Notes under the pieces: model-generated
The model's input: only the letters and a program-made list of their open reading frames with translations
Databases searched by the model: none
Told to the model about the DNA's origin: nothing
Origin: Jejubacter sp036620675
GTDB taxonomy: Bacteria > Pseudomonadota > Gammaproteobacteria > Enterobacterales > Enterobacteriaceae
Assembly: GCA_036620675.1 (NCBI GenBank)
Contig: JAZHEE010000007.1
Direction: 5' to 3' (one strand)
Length of the DNA: 64,000 bases
Translations under genes and position numbers: made by a program
In this document: piece by piece, positions 27,001 through 35,414 of the stretch
Layout of the letters: the number at the start of each line of letters is the position of its first letter
Numbering within the stretch: the first letter of the stretch is position 1

Positions 27001-27493
27001 CCTGAAGGCGGGGCGTGAACCGTCACTGGAAGACCTGACCAGCCAACAGACCGAGGTCGAGCTGCGTATGCCGTCGCTGCTGCCGGACGACTTTATTCCG
27101 GACGTCAATACCCGTCTGTCGCTCTATAAGCGTATCGCCAGCGCGGCAGATGGTGACGAGCTGAATGAGATCAAAGTGGAGCTTATCGATCGCTTCGGGC
27201 TGCTGCCGGATCCCGCCCGCAACCTGCTGGATATTGCCGCGTTGCGTCAGCAGGCCCGAAAACTGGGCATTCGCAAGCTGGAGGCTAATGAAAAAGGCGG
27301 CGTGATGGAGTTCAACGAGAAAAACCACGTCGATCCTGGCTGGCTTATTGGCCTGCTCCAGAAAGAACCGCAGCACTACCGGCTGGATGGCCCAACCCGC
27401 CTGCGCTTTATGCGCGAACTGACAGAGCGCACCACGCGCATGGAGTGGGTGAATAACTTTATACGGCAGCTAGAAGAGCACGCCATCCCCTGA
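24041..27493 (+). CDS. mfd: Transcription-repair coupling factor Mfd
   Basis: 1150-residue SF2 translocase that removes RNA polymerase stalled at DNA lesions and recruits UvrA. Order: UvrB-like N-terminal module (SFSPHQEIVSARLTTL), RNA polymerase-binding domain near VVHLEHGVGRYVGMT, helicase lobe with Walker A GDVGFGKTE (about residue 629), DEEH box (about 730) and RIKAMRANVDILTLTATPIPR, a second lobe ending QLRGRVGRSHH, and the C-terminal UvrA-masking domain. The ATG at 24041 gives an E. coli-like MSEKNRYSLPLKAG start. Confidence 0.98.
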   Translation: MSEKNRYSLPLKAGDQRQLGELTGAACAREVASIAERHPGPVVLIAPDMQNALRLQDEVRQFTDQLTMNLADWETLPYDSFSPHQEIVSARLTTLWQLPSMSRGVLILPVNTLMQRVCPHSYLNGHALLMRKGERLSRDALRDRLEQAGYRHVDQVMEHGEYATRGALLDLWPMGSPLPYRLDFFDDEIDSLRLFDPDSQRTQEEVEQINLLPAHEFPTDKTAIELFRSQWRDNFEVRRDPEHIYQQVSKGALPAGIEYWQPLFFSEPLPDLFSYLPANTLMVNTGDLQASAERFWQEVNARFDNRRVDPMRPLLPPERLWLRPDDLFAGLKQWPRVQLKTDSLPDKAACVNLGYQPLPDLSVQPQNKAPLDNLRRFLESFDGTVIFSVESEGRREALGELLGRIKVAPKRIWRLDEALNQPGATWLIQGASEHGFIDTLRHQALICESDLLGERVSRRRQENRRTINPDTLIRNLAELHPGQPVVHLEHGVGRYVGMTTLEAGGITGEYLMLSYAGDAKLYVPVSSLHLISRYAGGAEENAPLHKLGSDAWTRARQKAAEKVRDVAAELLDIYAQRAAKPGFAFKHDREQYQLFCDSFPFETTPDQAQAINAVLSDMCQPLAMDRLVCGDVGFGKTEVAMRAAFLAVENHKQVAVLVPTTLLAQQHFDNFRDRFANWPVRIEMLSRFRSAKEQAQVLEQTAEGKVDILIGTHKLLGSELKWRDLGLLIVDEEHRFGVRHKERIKAMRANVDILTLTATPIPRTLNMAMSGMRDLSIIATPPARRLAVKTFVREYDSLVVREAILREVLRGGQVYYLYNDVENIQKAAQRLAELVPEARIAVGHGQMRERELERVMNDFHHQRFNVLVCTTIIETGIDIPSANTIIIERADHFGLAQLHQLRGRVGRSHHQAYAWLLTPHPKAMTSDAQKRLEAIASLEDLGAGFALATHDLEIRGAGELLGEDQSGQMETIGFSLYMELLENAVDALKAGREPSLEDLTSQQTEVELRMPSLLPDDFIPDVNTRLSLYKRIASAADGDELNEIKVELIDRFGLLPDPARNLLDIAALRQQARKLGIRKLEANEKGGVMEFNEKNHVDPGWLIGLLQKEPQHYRLDGPTRLRFMRELTERTTRMEWVNNFIRQLEEHAIP

Positions 27494-27659
27494 CATTCAC
27501 GGCCGCTACGCCGCCCGTGAGACTGATGACAAACCAGGGTCGAACCTGTTCGGCCCTGGCATCACCAGAAAAATAAACAAGGAAAATCAATTCACTGATT
27601 TTCGACTGATAGCCACAAAGAGGAAAAACCACGTTTTTTCCCTCTTTGCCATCAACCTG

Positions 27660-27688
27660 ACGGACGCTACGGCGCCCGTTTTCTTTTT
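27660..27688 (+). terminator. Terminator between mfd and ldtC
   Basis: ACGGACGC pairs with GCGCCCGT with one A-C mismatch and a TACG loop, and TTTTCTTTTT follows. The same gap also has an A/U-rich hairpin near 27614-27648. Confidence 0.7.
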
Positions 27689-27772
27689 ACAAAACATTGC
27701 ACGTCACCAGGATTTCCCGACAGCGCATTACAGATAATCCTCATACAGGAAAATCTGAAGGAGATTCGCGCA

Positions 27773-28744
27773 ATGAAGGCACCTGCACGCCTTTACCGCT
27801 GGATAAGCGGCCTTATGCTGAGCGCCGCCCTTGCGTTCGGCGCTCTACCCGCGGTGGCTAATACTTATCCGCTGCCCGCGTCCGGCAGCCGTCTGGTGGG
27901 GGAAAACCTGTATCATCAGGTCGAACCCGACGGCGGATCGCTGGAGGCTATCGCCAAAAAATATAATGTCGGCTTTCTGGCGCTGATGCAGGCAAACCCC
28001 GGCGTCGATCCCTGGGTTCCCCGTCCTGGCAGCATTCTGACCATTCCGCGCCAGGTGCTGCTGCCGGACGAGCCGCGTAAAGGCATTGTTATCAATCTGG
28101 CAGAACTGCGGCTCTACTATTATCCGGCCGGTAAAAACGAGGTCGTGATTTACCCGATCGGAATCGGTCAGCTCGACGGCTCTACCGTCACGCCTACCAT
28201 GAAAACCGTGGTATCGCAGAAGCGCGCTAACCCAACCTGGACACCCACCGCCAATATCCGCGCCCGCTATAAAGCGCAAGGAGTAGAGCTGCCGGCCGTG
28301 GTACCCGCAGGCCCGGATAACCCAATGGGCCACCATGCCATTCGTCTGGCGGCTTACGGTGGCGTTTACCTGCTGCACGGCACCAATGCCGACTTCGGTA
28401 TCGGGATGCGGGTGAGTTCAGGCTGCATCCGCCTGCGTGACGATGATATCAAATGGCTGTTTAATACCCTGCCGGTCGGAACACCGGTCAATATCGTTAA
28501 CACGCCGATTAAAGCCTCTATCGAACCGGACGGCCGTTATCTGGTCGAGGTTCATCAACCGCTGTCGAAGCGTCTGGAAGACGATCCGCAAACCCTTCCT
28601 GTCCCGCTGAATCGCAGCATGGAGGCCTTCCGGGATAACCCGACGACTAACCGGGAGGTTTTCGATAAGGCGCTGAATATTCGTTCCGGTATGCCGGTGG
28701 AAGTGGGCCATGACATGCAATCAATGCAGCCCCGGGGAATCTAA
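27773..28744 (+). CDS. ldtC: L,D-transpeptidase LdtC
   Basis: 323-residue periplasmic enzyme that attaches Braun lipoprotein to peptidoglycan by L,D-transpeptidation. Signal peptide of about 29 residues ending AVA. A LysM-like domain (about 45-95: LYHQVEPDGGSLEAIAKKYNV) precedes the YkuD domain, whose catalytic set is His202 in LLHGTNADFG and Cys218 in SSGCIRLRDDD. A C-terminal tail follows, as in E. coli YcfS. AGGAG lies before the ATG. Confidence 0.97.
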   Translation: MKAPARLYRWISGLMLSAALAFGALPAVANTYPLPASGSRLVGENLYHQVEPDGGSLEAIAKKYNVGFLALMQANPGVDPWVPRPGSILTIPRQVLLPDEPRKGIVINLAELRLYYYPAGKNEVVIYPIGIGQLDGSTVTPTMKTVVSQKRANPTWTPTANIRARYKAQGVELPAVVPAGPDNPMGHHAIRLAAYGGVYLLHGTNADFGIGMRVSSGCIRLRDDDIKWLFNTLPVGTPVNIVNTPIKASIEPDGRYLVEVHQPLSKRLEDDPQTLPVPLNRSMEAFRDNPTTNREVFDKALNIRSGMPVEVGHDMQSMQPRGI

Positions 28745-28781
28745 AAAAAAGCCGCCCCGAGGGAGGGACGGCTAACTAATG

Positions 28782-28813
28782 AAAGGCCTTACGTTGAAAT
28801 AAGGCCTTTTTTT
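28782..28813 (+). terminator. Terminator after ldtC
   Basis: Perfect 10-bp stem, AAAGGCCTTA / TAAGGCCTTT, an 8-nt loop and a run of seven T: a classic Rho-independent terminator about 40 bp after the stop. Confidence 0.9.
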
Positions 28814-29246
28814 AGTGGCATATATAAGGGTTAAGCGTCTTGAGGGAAAACGCTTATTAGGGTTAACGGCGCGTCGCGGTGGGTTTTACACGACTGCCGC
28901 TCGGGCGTTCGACCGTGTTCAGACTGGTCTGGCGCCCGTTTCAACATCCCCTGCTGCTAACAGATTTTGTCAGGAGGGACTGACAAAAATCCCGCAAGCA
29001 GGGGCGGTGAAAGCAGTGAATCGCTCTGCGTCGCCAGTAACGCAGGCAACCATCATTAAGTTAACGATCGATAACTTAATAATAAGGGTGATCATAATCA
29101 CAGTCAACCTGGTCATTAATAAATATCGAATCAATTGTTATCAAAAAGTGTCTTTAAAAGAGTTTATCTGGCCCGACGCGTGCTGGTAGCGATGAATGAA
29201 TCTTTTTATAATAGCGGCTCACACAACAATAAGGTTAGACGGCACT
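28814..29246. other. Gene-free gap where bhsA is expected
   Basis: In K-12 the small stress gene bhsA lies between ldtC and comR. Neither strand of this 433-bp gap encodes a BhsA-like (YhcN-family) protein. The right half is AT-rich and has inverted repeats near comR. Confidence 0.7.
29056..29079. promoter_or_regulatory. Near-perfect 24-bp palindrome upstream of comR
   Basis: TTAAGTTA and TAACTTAA are perfect 8-bp arms around a CGATCG-centred core. A second, weaker palindrome, GTGAT-N4-ATCAC, lies at 29088-29101. They are 150-190 bp before comR and are candidates for TetR-family operators. Confidence 0.4.
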
Positions 29247-29879
29247 ATGACATCAGCAACAGGCTGTGCCAGACGGAGCCGCGGCCGGCCAAAAGTTTTC
29301 GACAGGGACGCTGCGCTTGATAAGGCTATGGCCCTCTTCTGGCAACACGGCTATGAAGCCACTTCCATGGCCCATCTGGTAGCGGCCACCGGCGCGAAAG
29401 CACCAACGCTGTATGCGGAGTTCACTAATAAAGAGGGACTGTTCCGCGCGGCGCTGGATCGCTATATTGCTCGTTTCATTGAAAAAAACGAAACCCTGCT
29501 GTTCGCCACGGATAAATCGCTGGAACAGGCGCTGGGCGACTATTTTGATGCTATCGCCCGTTTCTTCACCAGCAAAGAAACCCCCAACGGCTGCTTTATT
29601 ATCAGCACTTCGTCCGCGCTGGCGGCCTCTTCGGAAGAGATTGCCAATACCATAAAAACGCGACACGCCCGCCAGGCTCAGACTATTACGCACTTTTTGC
29701 AGCTGCGTCAGCAGCGGGGCGAGATACCGTTACAGTGTAACATCAACCATCTGGCCGACTATCTGTGCTGTATTTTACAGGGAATGTCAGTCAGCGCCCG
29801 GGAAGGCGCCAGCCTGGCCGCATTACTGCGGATCGCTGAAACAACGCGACGCATACTACCAGAACTCGTCAAAAACTAA
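29247..29879 (+). CDS. comR: TetR-family copper-responsive repressor ComR
   Basis: 210-residue TetR-type regulator. The helix-turn-helix at about 20-60 reads RDAALDKAMALFWQHGYEATSMAHLVAATGAKAPTLY, with the family YxxFxxKEGLFRAALD segment following, then a divergent ligand domain. It matches E. coli ComR, which represses the outer-membrane copper-permeability gene comC (bhsA). Here bhsA is missing from its neighbour position, so the target must lie elsewhere or the regulator has another job. The ATG at 29247 was chosen by homology. Confidence 0.88.
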   Translation: MTSATGCARRSRGRPKVFDRDAALDKAMALFWQHGYEATSMAHLVAATGAKAPTLYAEFTNKEGLFRAALDRYIARFIEKNETLLFATDKSLEQALGDYFDAIARFFTSKETPNGCFIISTSSALAASSEEIANTIKTRHARQAQTITHFLQLRQQRGEIPLQCNINHLADYLCCILQGMSVSAREGASLAALLRIAETTRRILPELVKN

Positions 29880-29965
29880 ACGGGTGCGGCGCTCCGCCGC
29901 CCCCGTCGTTCTGCTATAACGCACATTTTTACCATTACCCACCATTTTCATAAGGAAAATCTCAT

Positions 29966-30000
29966 TAATTAACCTCACCTTTTACATTGGTAGTTAATTA
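29966..30000. repeat. Inverted repeat after comR
   Basis: TAATTAAC (29966-29973) and GTTAATTA (29993-30000) are perfect 8-bp arms 19 bp apart, in the AT-rich region upstream of the small membrane protein gene. It could be an operator. Confidence 0.35.
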
Positions 30001-30175
30001 GCGTTAAAGTATTCGCATTCGCAACAATACCCATCAGGCGCGATTTCTTCGGTTGATTTATCGATATAGCGCTACATGCACGATGTCTCCTGACAAAAAA
30101 CGATAAGCCATGCTTATGTCGCCCTGCGTTCAGCGCGATCGGCATCGTGCGCCCAAAATAAGAAGGAAATAACAG

Positions 30176-30325
30176 ATGTTTCTACTGCTGCCCCTGATCC
30201 GGGTACTGATTGGAATTGTCGTGCTCTGCGTATTGTGGCTGCTGTGCGGCAGCTCACTGATTTTCGTGGTATTGTCGGTGACGGTCACTCTGGCGCTGCT
30301 GGTGCGCCAGAATAACCAGCTATAG
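30176..30325 (+). CDS. Small hydrophobic membrane protein, 49 residues
   Basis: A 49-codon frame starting MFLLLPLIRVLIGIVV and ending VRQNNQL, with ribosome site AAGGAA 8 bp before the ATG. It forms one long or two closely packed membrane helices with a short CGSS turn near residues 24-27; positive charge is limited to Arg9 and Arg44. It is convergent with ycfJ, whose stop lies 10 bp beyond. I do not recognise a named family. Upstream is a 296-bp AT-rich region suited to a promoter. Confidence 0.55.
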   Translation: MFLLLPLIRVLIGIVVLCVLWLLCGSSLIFVVLSVTVTLALLVRQNNQL

Positions 30326-30335
30326 ATTTTCGCAA

Positions 30336-30875
30336 TCAGCTCTTCTGGTTCAACACCAGCTGGCCGTTATCATCCAGGGGAATCTGACTGCCGGGATCGT
30401 GTTCGGTACGCACTTTCGCCTGGCGATCGCCGATTCTGTACGTAACGTCATAACCAATCATCTTTTCGGACTTGTCATAAACGGTTCTACAACGTCGCTG
30501 GGTGGTAGTGTAAGTGTCATTATCCTGCATCGCCCCCTGGATCTGGTGACCGGCATAACCGCCCCCCAGCGCCCCGGCGACGGTAGCGACATCCTTACCA
30601 CGACCACCACCGAACTGATGGCCGATGACTCCACCAGCCACGGCACCCAGCGCCGAACCAATCAGGCGGTTTTCATCCTGCACCGGACGGCGGTGCGTAA
30701 CATTGACGTTCTGGCATACTTTACGTGGCGTTTTTACCGTCTCTTTAATCGGTGTGGCGGACACCACCTGGGCATACTGGGGCCCGCGGTTAAAAACATC
30801 CATACTGGCGACGGCGGCAACGCCCAGCGCGCCCACGACGCCAATCCCTATCCCCGCTAGCATTGATTTATTCAC
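30336..30875 (-). CDS. ycfJ: Glycine-zipper membrane-associated protein YcfJ
   Basis: 179 residues, as in E. coli YcfJ. An N-terminal hydrophobic segment (MLAGIGIGVVGALGVAAVASM) is followed by a cysteine, then a glycine-zipper domain, GSALGAVAGGVIGHQFGGGRGKDVATVAGALGGGYAGHQ, and a C-terminal part with a second cysteine and DVTYRIGD. Role unknown; the family is linked to envelope stress and biofilm. The start is GTG with AAGGAGGT upstream; a longer frame lacks this site. Confidence 0.92.
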   Translation of the reverse strand: MNKSMLAGIGIGVVGALGVAAVASMDVFNRGPQYAQVVSATPIKETVKTPRKVCQNVNVTHRRPVQDENRLIGSALGAVAGGVIGHQFGGGRGKDVATVAGALGGGYAGHQIQGAMQDNDTYTTTQRRCRTVYDKSEKMIGYDVTYRIGDRQAKVRTEHDPGSQIPLDDNGQLVLNQKS

Positions 30876-31067
30876 AGAACCTCCTTCTTGCTGCGTTAAC
30901 AATAACAATTTTGCAACGTTCTGCCGGGGTTAACAAATAAGAAAGGGGATCAAAAATGCGAGATTATGTTGATTTAGCGGCTAATTAGGAGTTATCCCAG
31001 AAAATTATTGCCGATAAGACAGAAGATTATGCTGCTCCCCCGCAATCGGGGGAGCGGGTCTCATCCT

Positions 31068-32366
31068 TTAGTGAAGCTTGAGGCGCGGGCGAATCACCCG
31101 GTTGATGCTGCCTACCAGCATCATCAGGCCGGTTTTAAAGTAACCGTGTAGCGCAATCTGATGCATGCGATAGAGCGAAATGTACACCATACGCGCCATA
31201 CGCCCTTCCACCATCATCGAACCGCGCATCAGGTTCCCCATCAGACTACCTACGGTTGAGAACTTCGACAGCGACACCAGCGAACCATGATCCTTATAGA
31301 CATAGCCGTGCAGCGGTTTGCCTTTCATCTGCGCCAGGATGTTTTTCAGCGCACAGCTGGCCATCTGATGCGCCGCCTGAGCACGCGGCGGGACAAATCC
31401 GCCTTCCGCACGGGCACAGGAAGCGCAGTCGCCGATTGCGTAGATATCCGGATCGCGAGTGGTCTGCAGCGTCGGTTCCACCACCAGCTGATTGATGCGG
31501 TTGGTTTCCAGCCCACCAATCTCTTTCATAAAGTCCGGCGCTTTAATGCCCGCGGCCCACACCATCAAGTCGGCCTTAATAAAATCACCGTCTTTGGTGT
31601 GCAGGCCATCGGCCGTTGCGGTGGTGACCATGGTCTGGGTTCTGACATTAACCCCAAGTTTGGTCAGCTCACTGGCAGCGGCAGAAGAGATGCGCGGCGG
31701 TAGCGCCGGCAGAATACGTTCGCCCGCTTCCACCAGCGTCACATTCAGCGCCTCGCCGGTCAGCCCTTTGAAGCCATAGCTGTGCAGTTGCTGTACCGCA
31801 TTATACAGCTCGGCGGACAGCTCGACGCCAGTCGCCCCACCGCCGACGATAGCGATATTCACTTTACCGCTGGCGCCAAGATTAACGGAATACTTCAGGA
31901 ACAGGTTGAGCATTTCCTGATGGAAGCGGCGCGCCTGAGAAGGATTATCCAGGAAGATGCAGTTTTCCCGAACGCCAGGCGTATTAAAGTCGTTGGAGGT
32001 ACTGCCCAGCGCCATCACCAGAGTGTCGTAAGGGATACGACGCTCGGGCACCAGCAGTTCGCCCTTCTCGTCGTGCAACGCCGCCAGCGTAATCGTTTTG
32101 GCCTCCCGGTCGATATCCATTACCGAGCCCAACTGAAAATGGAAATGATGGTTACGGGCATGGGCCAGATAGCTCAGGGCATCCACCCCTTCGTCCAGCG
32201 AGCCGGTCGCCACTTCATGCAGCAGCGGTTTCCACAGGTGGCTGTGATTACGATCCACCAGCGTGATTTTTGCTTTTTTACCGCGTCCCAGCTTTTTACC
32301 CAACTGAGTCGCCAGCTCCAGGCCGCCGGCGCCACCGCCGACGATCACAATGCGTTTTACAGTCAT
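31068..32366 (-). CDS. ndh: NADH:quinone oxidoreductase II (NDH-2)
   Basis: 432-residue single-subunit flavoprotein on the inner face of the cytoplasmic membrane that moves electrons from NADH to quinone without proton pumping. Two Rossmann motifs are seen: IVIVGGGAGGLE (FAD, residues 6-17) and IAIVGGGATGVE (NADH). The ASCARAEGG and VWAAGIKAP motifs and the amphipathic C-terminus ending RPRLKLH match E. coli (434). An FNR box lies upstream, as in E. coli where ndh is repressed without oxygen. Confidence 0.98.
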   Translation of the reverse strand: MTVKRIVIVGGGAGGLELATQLGKKLGRGKKAKITLVDRNHSHLWKPLLHEVATGSLDEGVDALSYLAHARNHHFHFQLGSVMDIDREAKTITLAALHDEKGELLVPERRIPYDTLVMALGSTSNDFNTPGVRENCIFLDNPSQARRFHQEMLNLFLKYSVNLGASGKVNIAIVGGGATGVELSAELYNAVQQLHSYGFKGLTGEALNVTLVEAGERILPALPPRISSAAASELTKLGVNVRTQTMVTTATADGLHTKDGDFIKADLMVWAAGIKAPDFMKEIGGLETNRINQLVVEPTLQTTRDPDIYAIGDCASCARAEGGFVPPRAQAAHQMASCALKNILAQMKGKPLHGYVYKDHGSLVSLSKFSTVGSLMGNLMRGSMMVEGRMARMVYISLYRMHQIALHGYFKTGLMMLVGSINRVIRPRLKLH

Positions 32367-32507
32367 AGACAGCGTGACCTCTCAAAATCATTACCAATCG
32401 TTAACTAAACGTGACCAGAGGAGGCGCTTAATTAACGACAGGCCGCTAACTGAATCGATACAACTGTTTTGCATCATAGCATGGGTGGCCCATTGGTCAT
32501 ACCAACT

Positions 32508-32521
32508 TTGATATACATCAA
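32508..32521 (-). promoter_or_regulatory. FNR box upstream of ndh
   Basis: TTGATATACATCAA is a perfect TTGAT-N4-ATCAA FNR site. With a TATGAT -10 box at 32473-32478 (minus strand) it would be centred near -49, close to the -50.5 repressor site known in E. coli ndh. Confidence 0.8.
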
Positions 32522-32553
32522 AGTTTTCTGCCGAAAAGATAGACAACCCATAA

Positions 32554-32581
32554 CAATCTGCATCATTTATGATGCAGATTG
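32554..32581. repeat. Perfect 13-bp inverted repeat between acyltransferase gene and ndh
   Basis: Arms CAATCTGCATCAT and ATGATGCAGATTG with a 2-nt centre. It lies 33 bp after the acyltransferase stop and 33 bp upstream of the ndh FNR box. On the minus strand it could be a terminator of the acyltransferase transcript, although no real U-run follows; as duplex DNA it could be an operator. Confidence 0.6.
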
Positions 32582-32613
32582 CCTGAAAAGAAGCCCGGGG
32601 AGAGTTAAGGAAG

Positions 32614-34581
32614 CTACGGATTCTGGCGTGTCAGAAGCGGCAACAGTATGCGGGTCAATACTTTTTCCGCTCCATAGCGGGTCAGGTGCTGCGCGTCTTT
32701 GTAGTATATATGCACGCTTTCTGCAAAACGGCAGCCTGCGGGGCCGCAAAGCGCCTCCCGCTGACTGGCATACTCCGCACCATAACGCGTTACCACAGCA
32801 CGAAGTAGTTCAGAGGTCGTATCCGGCGCCACGCTGGCGCTATCGGCGATCTGACACATCCCATCCTGCTGCGGATTTGCCCAGGCAAAGGCGCGACTGA
32901 AGCAGCGCATAACGCGTTTTTCCGGAATAAAGTTCAGCAGCGGAACATCCCCCATCACAATGACGCGTTTACCCATTCGCTGCAGGCGCTTGATGGTCCC
33001 GGAGAGTCCCTGCCGCAACGCTTGTGCAGAATTCAGCGACGGCTGCTTTTCTGACAGCCATTGCGCCTTCCCCTCGATAAAACCCGATTGCCAGAAGCCA
33101 GCAATAATGACGGTGGTTATCTGTTTATCCCGGACAAGATAGCGCTCCACATCCTGCTTAAATATCCGGCACTGCTCATCGTGACGTGGCCAACCGGCGG
33201 AATGACGATAAACCCCCATCAAAAGCGCACAGGAAGATTTAGCAAAAATAACCGGTGTCAACTGATGCTCATGTGCCAGAGTACGAAAGGCGGCGGCGAG
33301 CGCGCCAGCATGGCTGTCGCCAATTAGCGCGACTTTATCTTTACCGTTACTCCCGTTGCATTCGGCTTTATTCGTCAGCAGCGTATCGCCGTAGGATGTC
33401 ATGCATCGATCCCCGGCTTCCTCTATTTCGTTCTGTATCTGCCTGAACGCAACGGGCCAACGGGAGGGAAAACCTTTTTGCTGCCACGTCACAGCGAAAA
33501 TGACGGTAAGCAGCCCCATCACAACGCCGTAGCGCAGGAAAACCTGGGCTGTCGTTAGTTGCGCAAAACGAAAAGGCCTTTCGATAATAAAATAGCTTAT
33601 TGTTGCCAGCATCATTGAGAGTGCGACTAACAGGAGGGTAATCCCTGTCCCTGGTGCGGCTTCACAAAGATAGTAATAAAGGCTAATGACAGGCCAGTGC
33701 CACAGATAAAGCGAATAGGAAATCAGCCCAATAAAGCGTAAAGGCGGCCATGAAAGCAGACGGCGATTAATGAATGAGGTTTGAGCATCCAGCAGCAGTA
33801 GCGTCCCCAGGATAACAGGAAGCGCGCTCACACCGGGAAAAGGCGTCAGGTTATCGTAATACAGTGCACATAGAGTAATAAGTACCACGCCGCCAGCCGC
33901 TTTTAAATGGCTGGCTTTCGCCACAAGACCCGCAGGATGATGAGCATGAATCATCCCCAACAGCGCTCCCCCAAATAGTTCCCATGCCCTGAACGGCGTC
34001 AAAAACCATGCGCTGTGTGGCGCCTTAACTGTCCCGATAGCGGCAATGACAAAACAGATCGCAGCGATCGTCGCCATCAATACGATGCGCACATTTTTGC
34101 GATAGCGAGTCAGGGCAAGGATGAGCAGAGGGGCAAGAAAGTAAAATTGCTCCTCAACGCCCAGCGACCAGGTCATCAGTAATGGGTTATGTTCAGCGCT
34201 GGGGCTGAAGTAGTCAATGGAATGCCAGAGCGTCACATTTGAGGCCGAAAGCATAGTCGCGGCGGCATCACGCCCCATTTTTCGAAAATCCGAGGGGGTA
34301 GAAATAAAAAACATTATCAGCCAGACAAAAATGACCACGGCTATCAGTGCCGGTACAATCCTTTTAATACGTCGGACATAAAAGCTCCCCCAGGAAAAAC
34401 GCTGTTCCAGCTTACTCTGATATATATGACCACCAATCAGATAACCAGAAATTGCAAAGAACACATCCACGCCAACAAAACCACCAGGGAATCCCAGTTT
34501 AAAATGGAAAAACACGACAAAAAGAACCGCAAGCGCACGCAGACCGTCAATATCAGTTCGATATTTAATATCAGTATTCAT
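32614..34581 (-). CDS. O-acyltransferase (AT3) with C-terminal SGNH domain
   Basis: 655-residue OafA/YrhL-like protein. The N-terminal acyltransferase-3 domain starts YRTDIDGLRALAVLFVVFFHFKLGFPGGFVGVDVFFAISGYLIG and has about ten membrane segments with WSLGVEEQFYFL. The C-terminal periplasmic SGNH hydrolase-like domain has ALIGDSHAG (Ser about residue 422) and a late DAQH block. Such proteins acetylate O-antigen, capsule or other surface glycans; the substrate here is unknown. Base composition looks more AT-rich than its neighbours, and K-12 has no gene between ndh and ycfP, so this is an accessory insertion. Confidence 0.9.
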   Translation of the reverse strand: MNTDIKYRTDIDGLRALAVLFVVFFHFKLGFPGGFVGVDVFFAISGYLIGGHIYQSKLEQRFSWGSFYVRRIKRIVPALIAVVIFVWLIMFFISTPSDFRKMGRDAAATMLSASNVTLWHSIDYFSPSAEHNPLLMTWSLGVEEQFYFLAPLLILALTRYRKNVRIVLMATIAAICFVIAAIGTVKAPHSAWFLTPFRAWELFGGALLGMIHAHHPAGLVAKASHLKAAGGVVLITLCALYYDNLTPFPGVSALPVILGTLLLLDAQTSFINRRLLSWPPLRFIGLISYSLYLWHWPVISLYYYLCEAAPGTGITLLLVALSMMLATISYFIIERPFRFAQLTTAQVFLRYGVVMGLLTVIFAVTWQQKGFPSRWPVAFRQIQNEIEEAGDRCMTSYGDTLLTNKAECNGSNGKDKVALIGDSHAGALAAAFRTLAHEHQLTPVIFAKSSCALLMGVYRHSAGWPRHDEQCRIFKQDVERYLVRDKQITTVIIAGFWQSGFIEGKAQWLSEKQPSLNSAQALRQGLSGTIKRLQRMGKRVIVMGDVPLLNFIPEKRVMRCFSRAFAWANPQQDGMCQIADSASVAPDTTSELLRAVVTRYGAEYASQREALCGPAGCRFAESVHIYYKDAQHLTRYGAEKVLTRILLPLLTRQNP

Positions 34582-34796
34582 AATTATCTCAGAGTATAAT
34601 AAAAAGATTCACCCTCATTATCAGAAAATTATTTATCCATAAATAACATTGTTGTTCAGGGAGTATAAGTGGAGTTCAGAAAAGGGAGATACTTTTAAGA
34701 ATAATATTAATTCGATGATCGGAAAGTGGAATCGCCGGGCCCGAACGCAGAGCCAAATCCGGAGCCGGTAGCGCCAGCTCCGTGGAAGAAAAGGCC

Positions 34797-35339
34797 TCAG
34801 CCCAGGGTTTTAAACGCCTGAATACGCTGCAAATGGGGAGAAATATTTTTGAATTTATGGGTTTGCTCTTCATCCCAGACAATTTCGTAATAATGGTGCA
34901 GCAGCTCCGCCGTACGCTGGCTGTCCAGCGCTTCGTCGTTGCGCGACAAAATGGTCAGGCAGCGATCGCGATTCTTTTCCCGGAAGTTTTCCACACATTT
35001 GGTGGCGATATCTTCGTACTCTTCGGGTCGGTCAATCTTGCCTTCCATATTTTCATGAGGGTAAAGGTTGGGATTCAAAATCACCTGACGAATGTCGCAC
35101 AAAAATCCGATACGCTCCGCCCAGTAACCGCCCAGCCCCACGCCGCAGATCAGCGGCCGCTCGTCAACATTAAGCTGCAGCATTTTATCGACTTCACGCA
35201 GCAGATGCTGCATATCGTGCTTTGGGTGCAGCGTGCTGTAGCTGATTAACCGGACATCCGGATCGATAAACTGCAACTGCAGCACTTTCTCGTGGTTGCC
35301 GGGACTGCTGGAGTCAAAACCATGTAAGTAAATAATCAT
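34797..35339 (-). CDS. ycfP: YcfP family alpha/beta-hydrolase-like protein
   Basis: 180 residues, the same as E. coli YcfP. It begins MIIYLHGFDSSSPGNHEKV and has a GVGLGGYWAERIGF nucleophile-elbow-like motif in which the usual Ser is replaced by Gly, so classical esterase activity is doubtful. The start at 35339 was chosen by homology. No function is established. Confidence 0.94.
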   Translation of the reverse strand: MIIYLHGFDSSSPGNHEKVLQLQFIDPDVRLISYSTLHPKHDMQHLLREVDKMLQLNVDERPLICGVGLGGYWAERIGFLCDIRQVILNPNLYPHENMEGKIDRPEEYEDIATKCVENFREKNRDRCLTILSRNDEALDSQRTAELLHHYYEIVWDEEQTHKFKNISPHLQRIQAFKTLG

Positions 35340-35414
35340 TGCATCCTCACCATTTCCCTGGACCTTTGACATTATGGGCCGCCGGGCAGCCCGTATCTCC
35401 ACAGTCAGAGAAGC

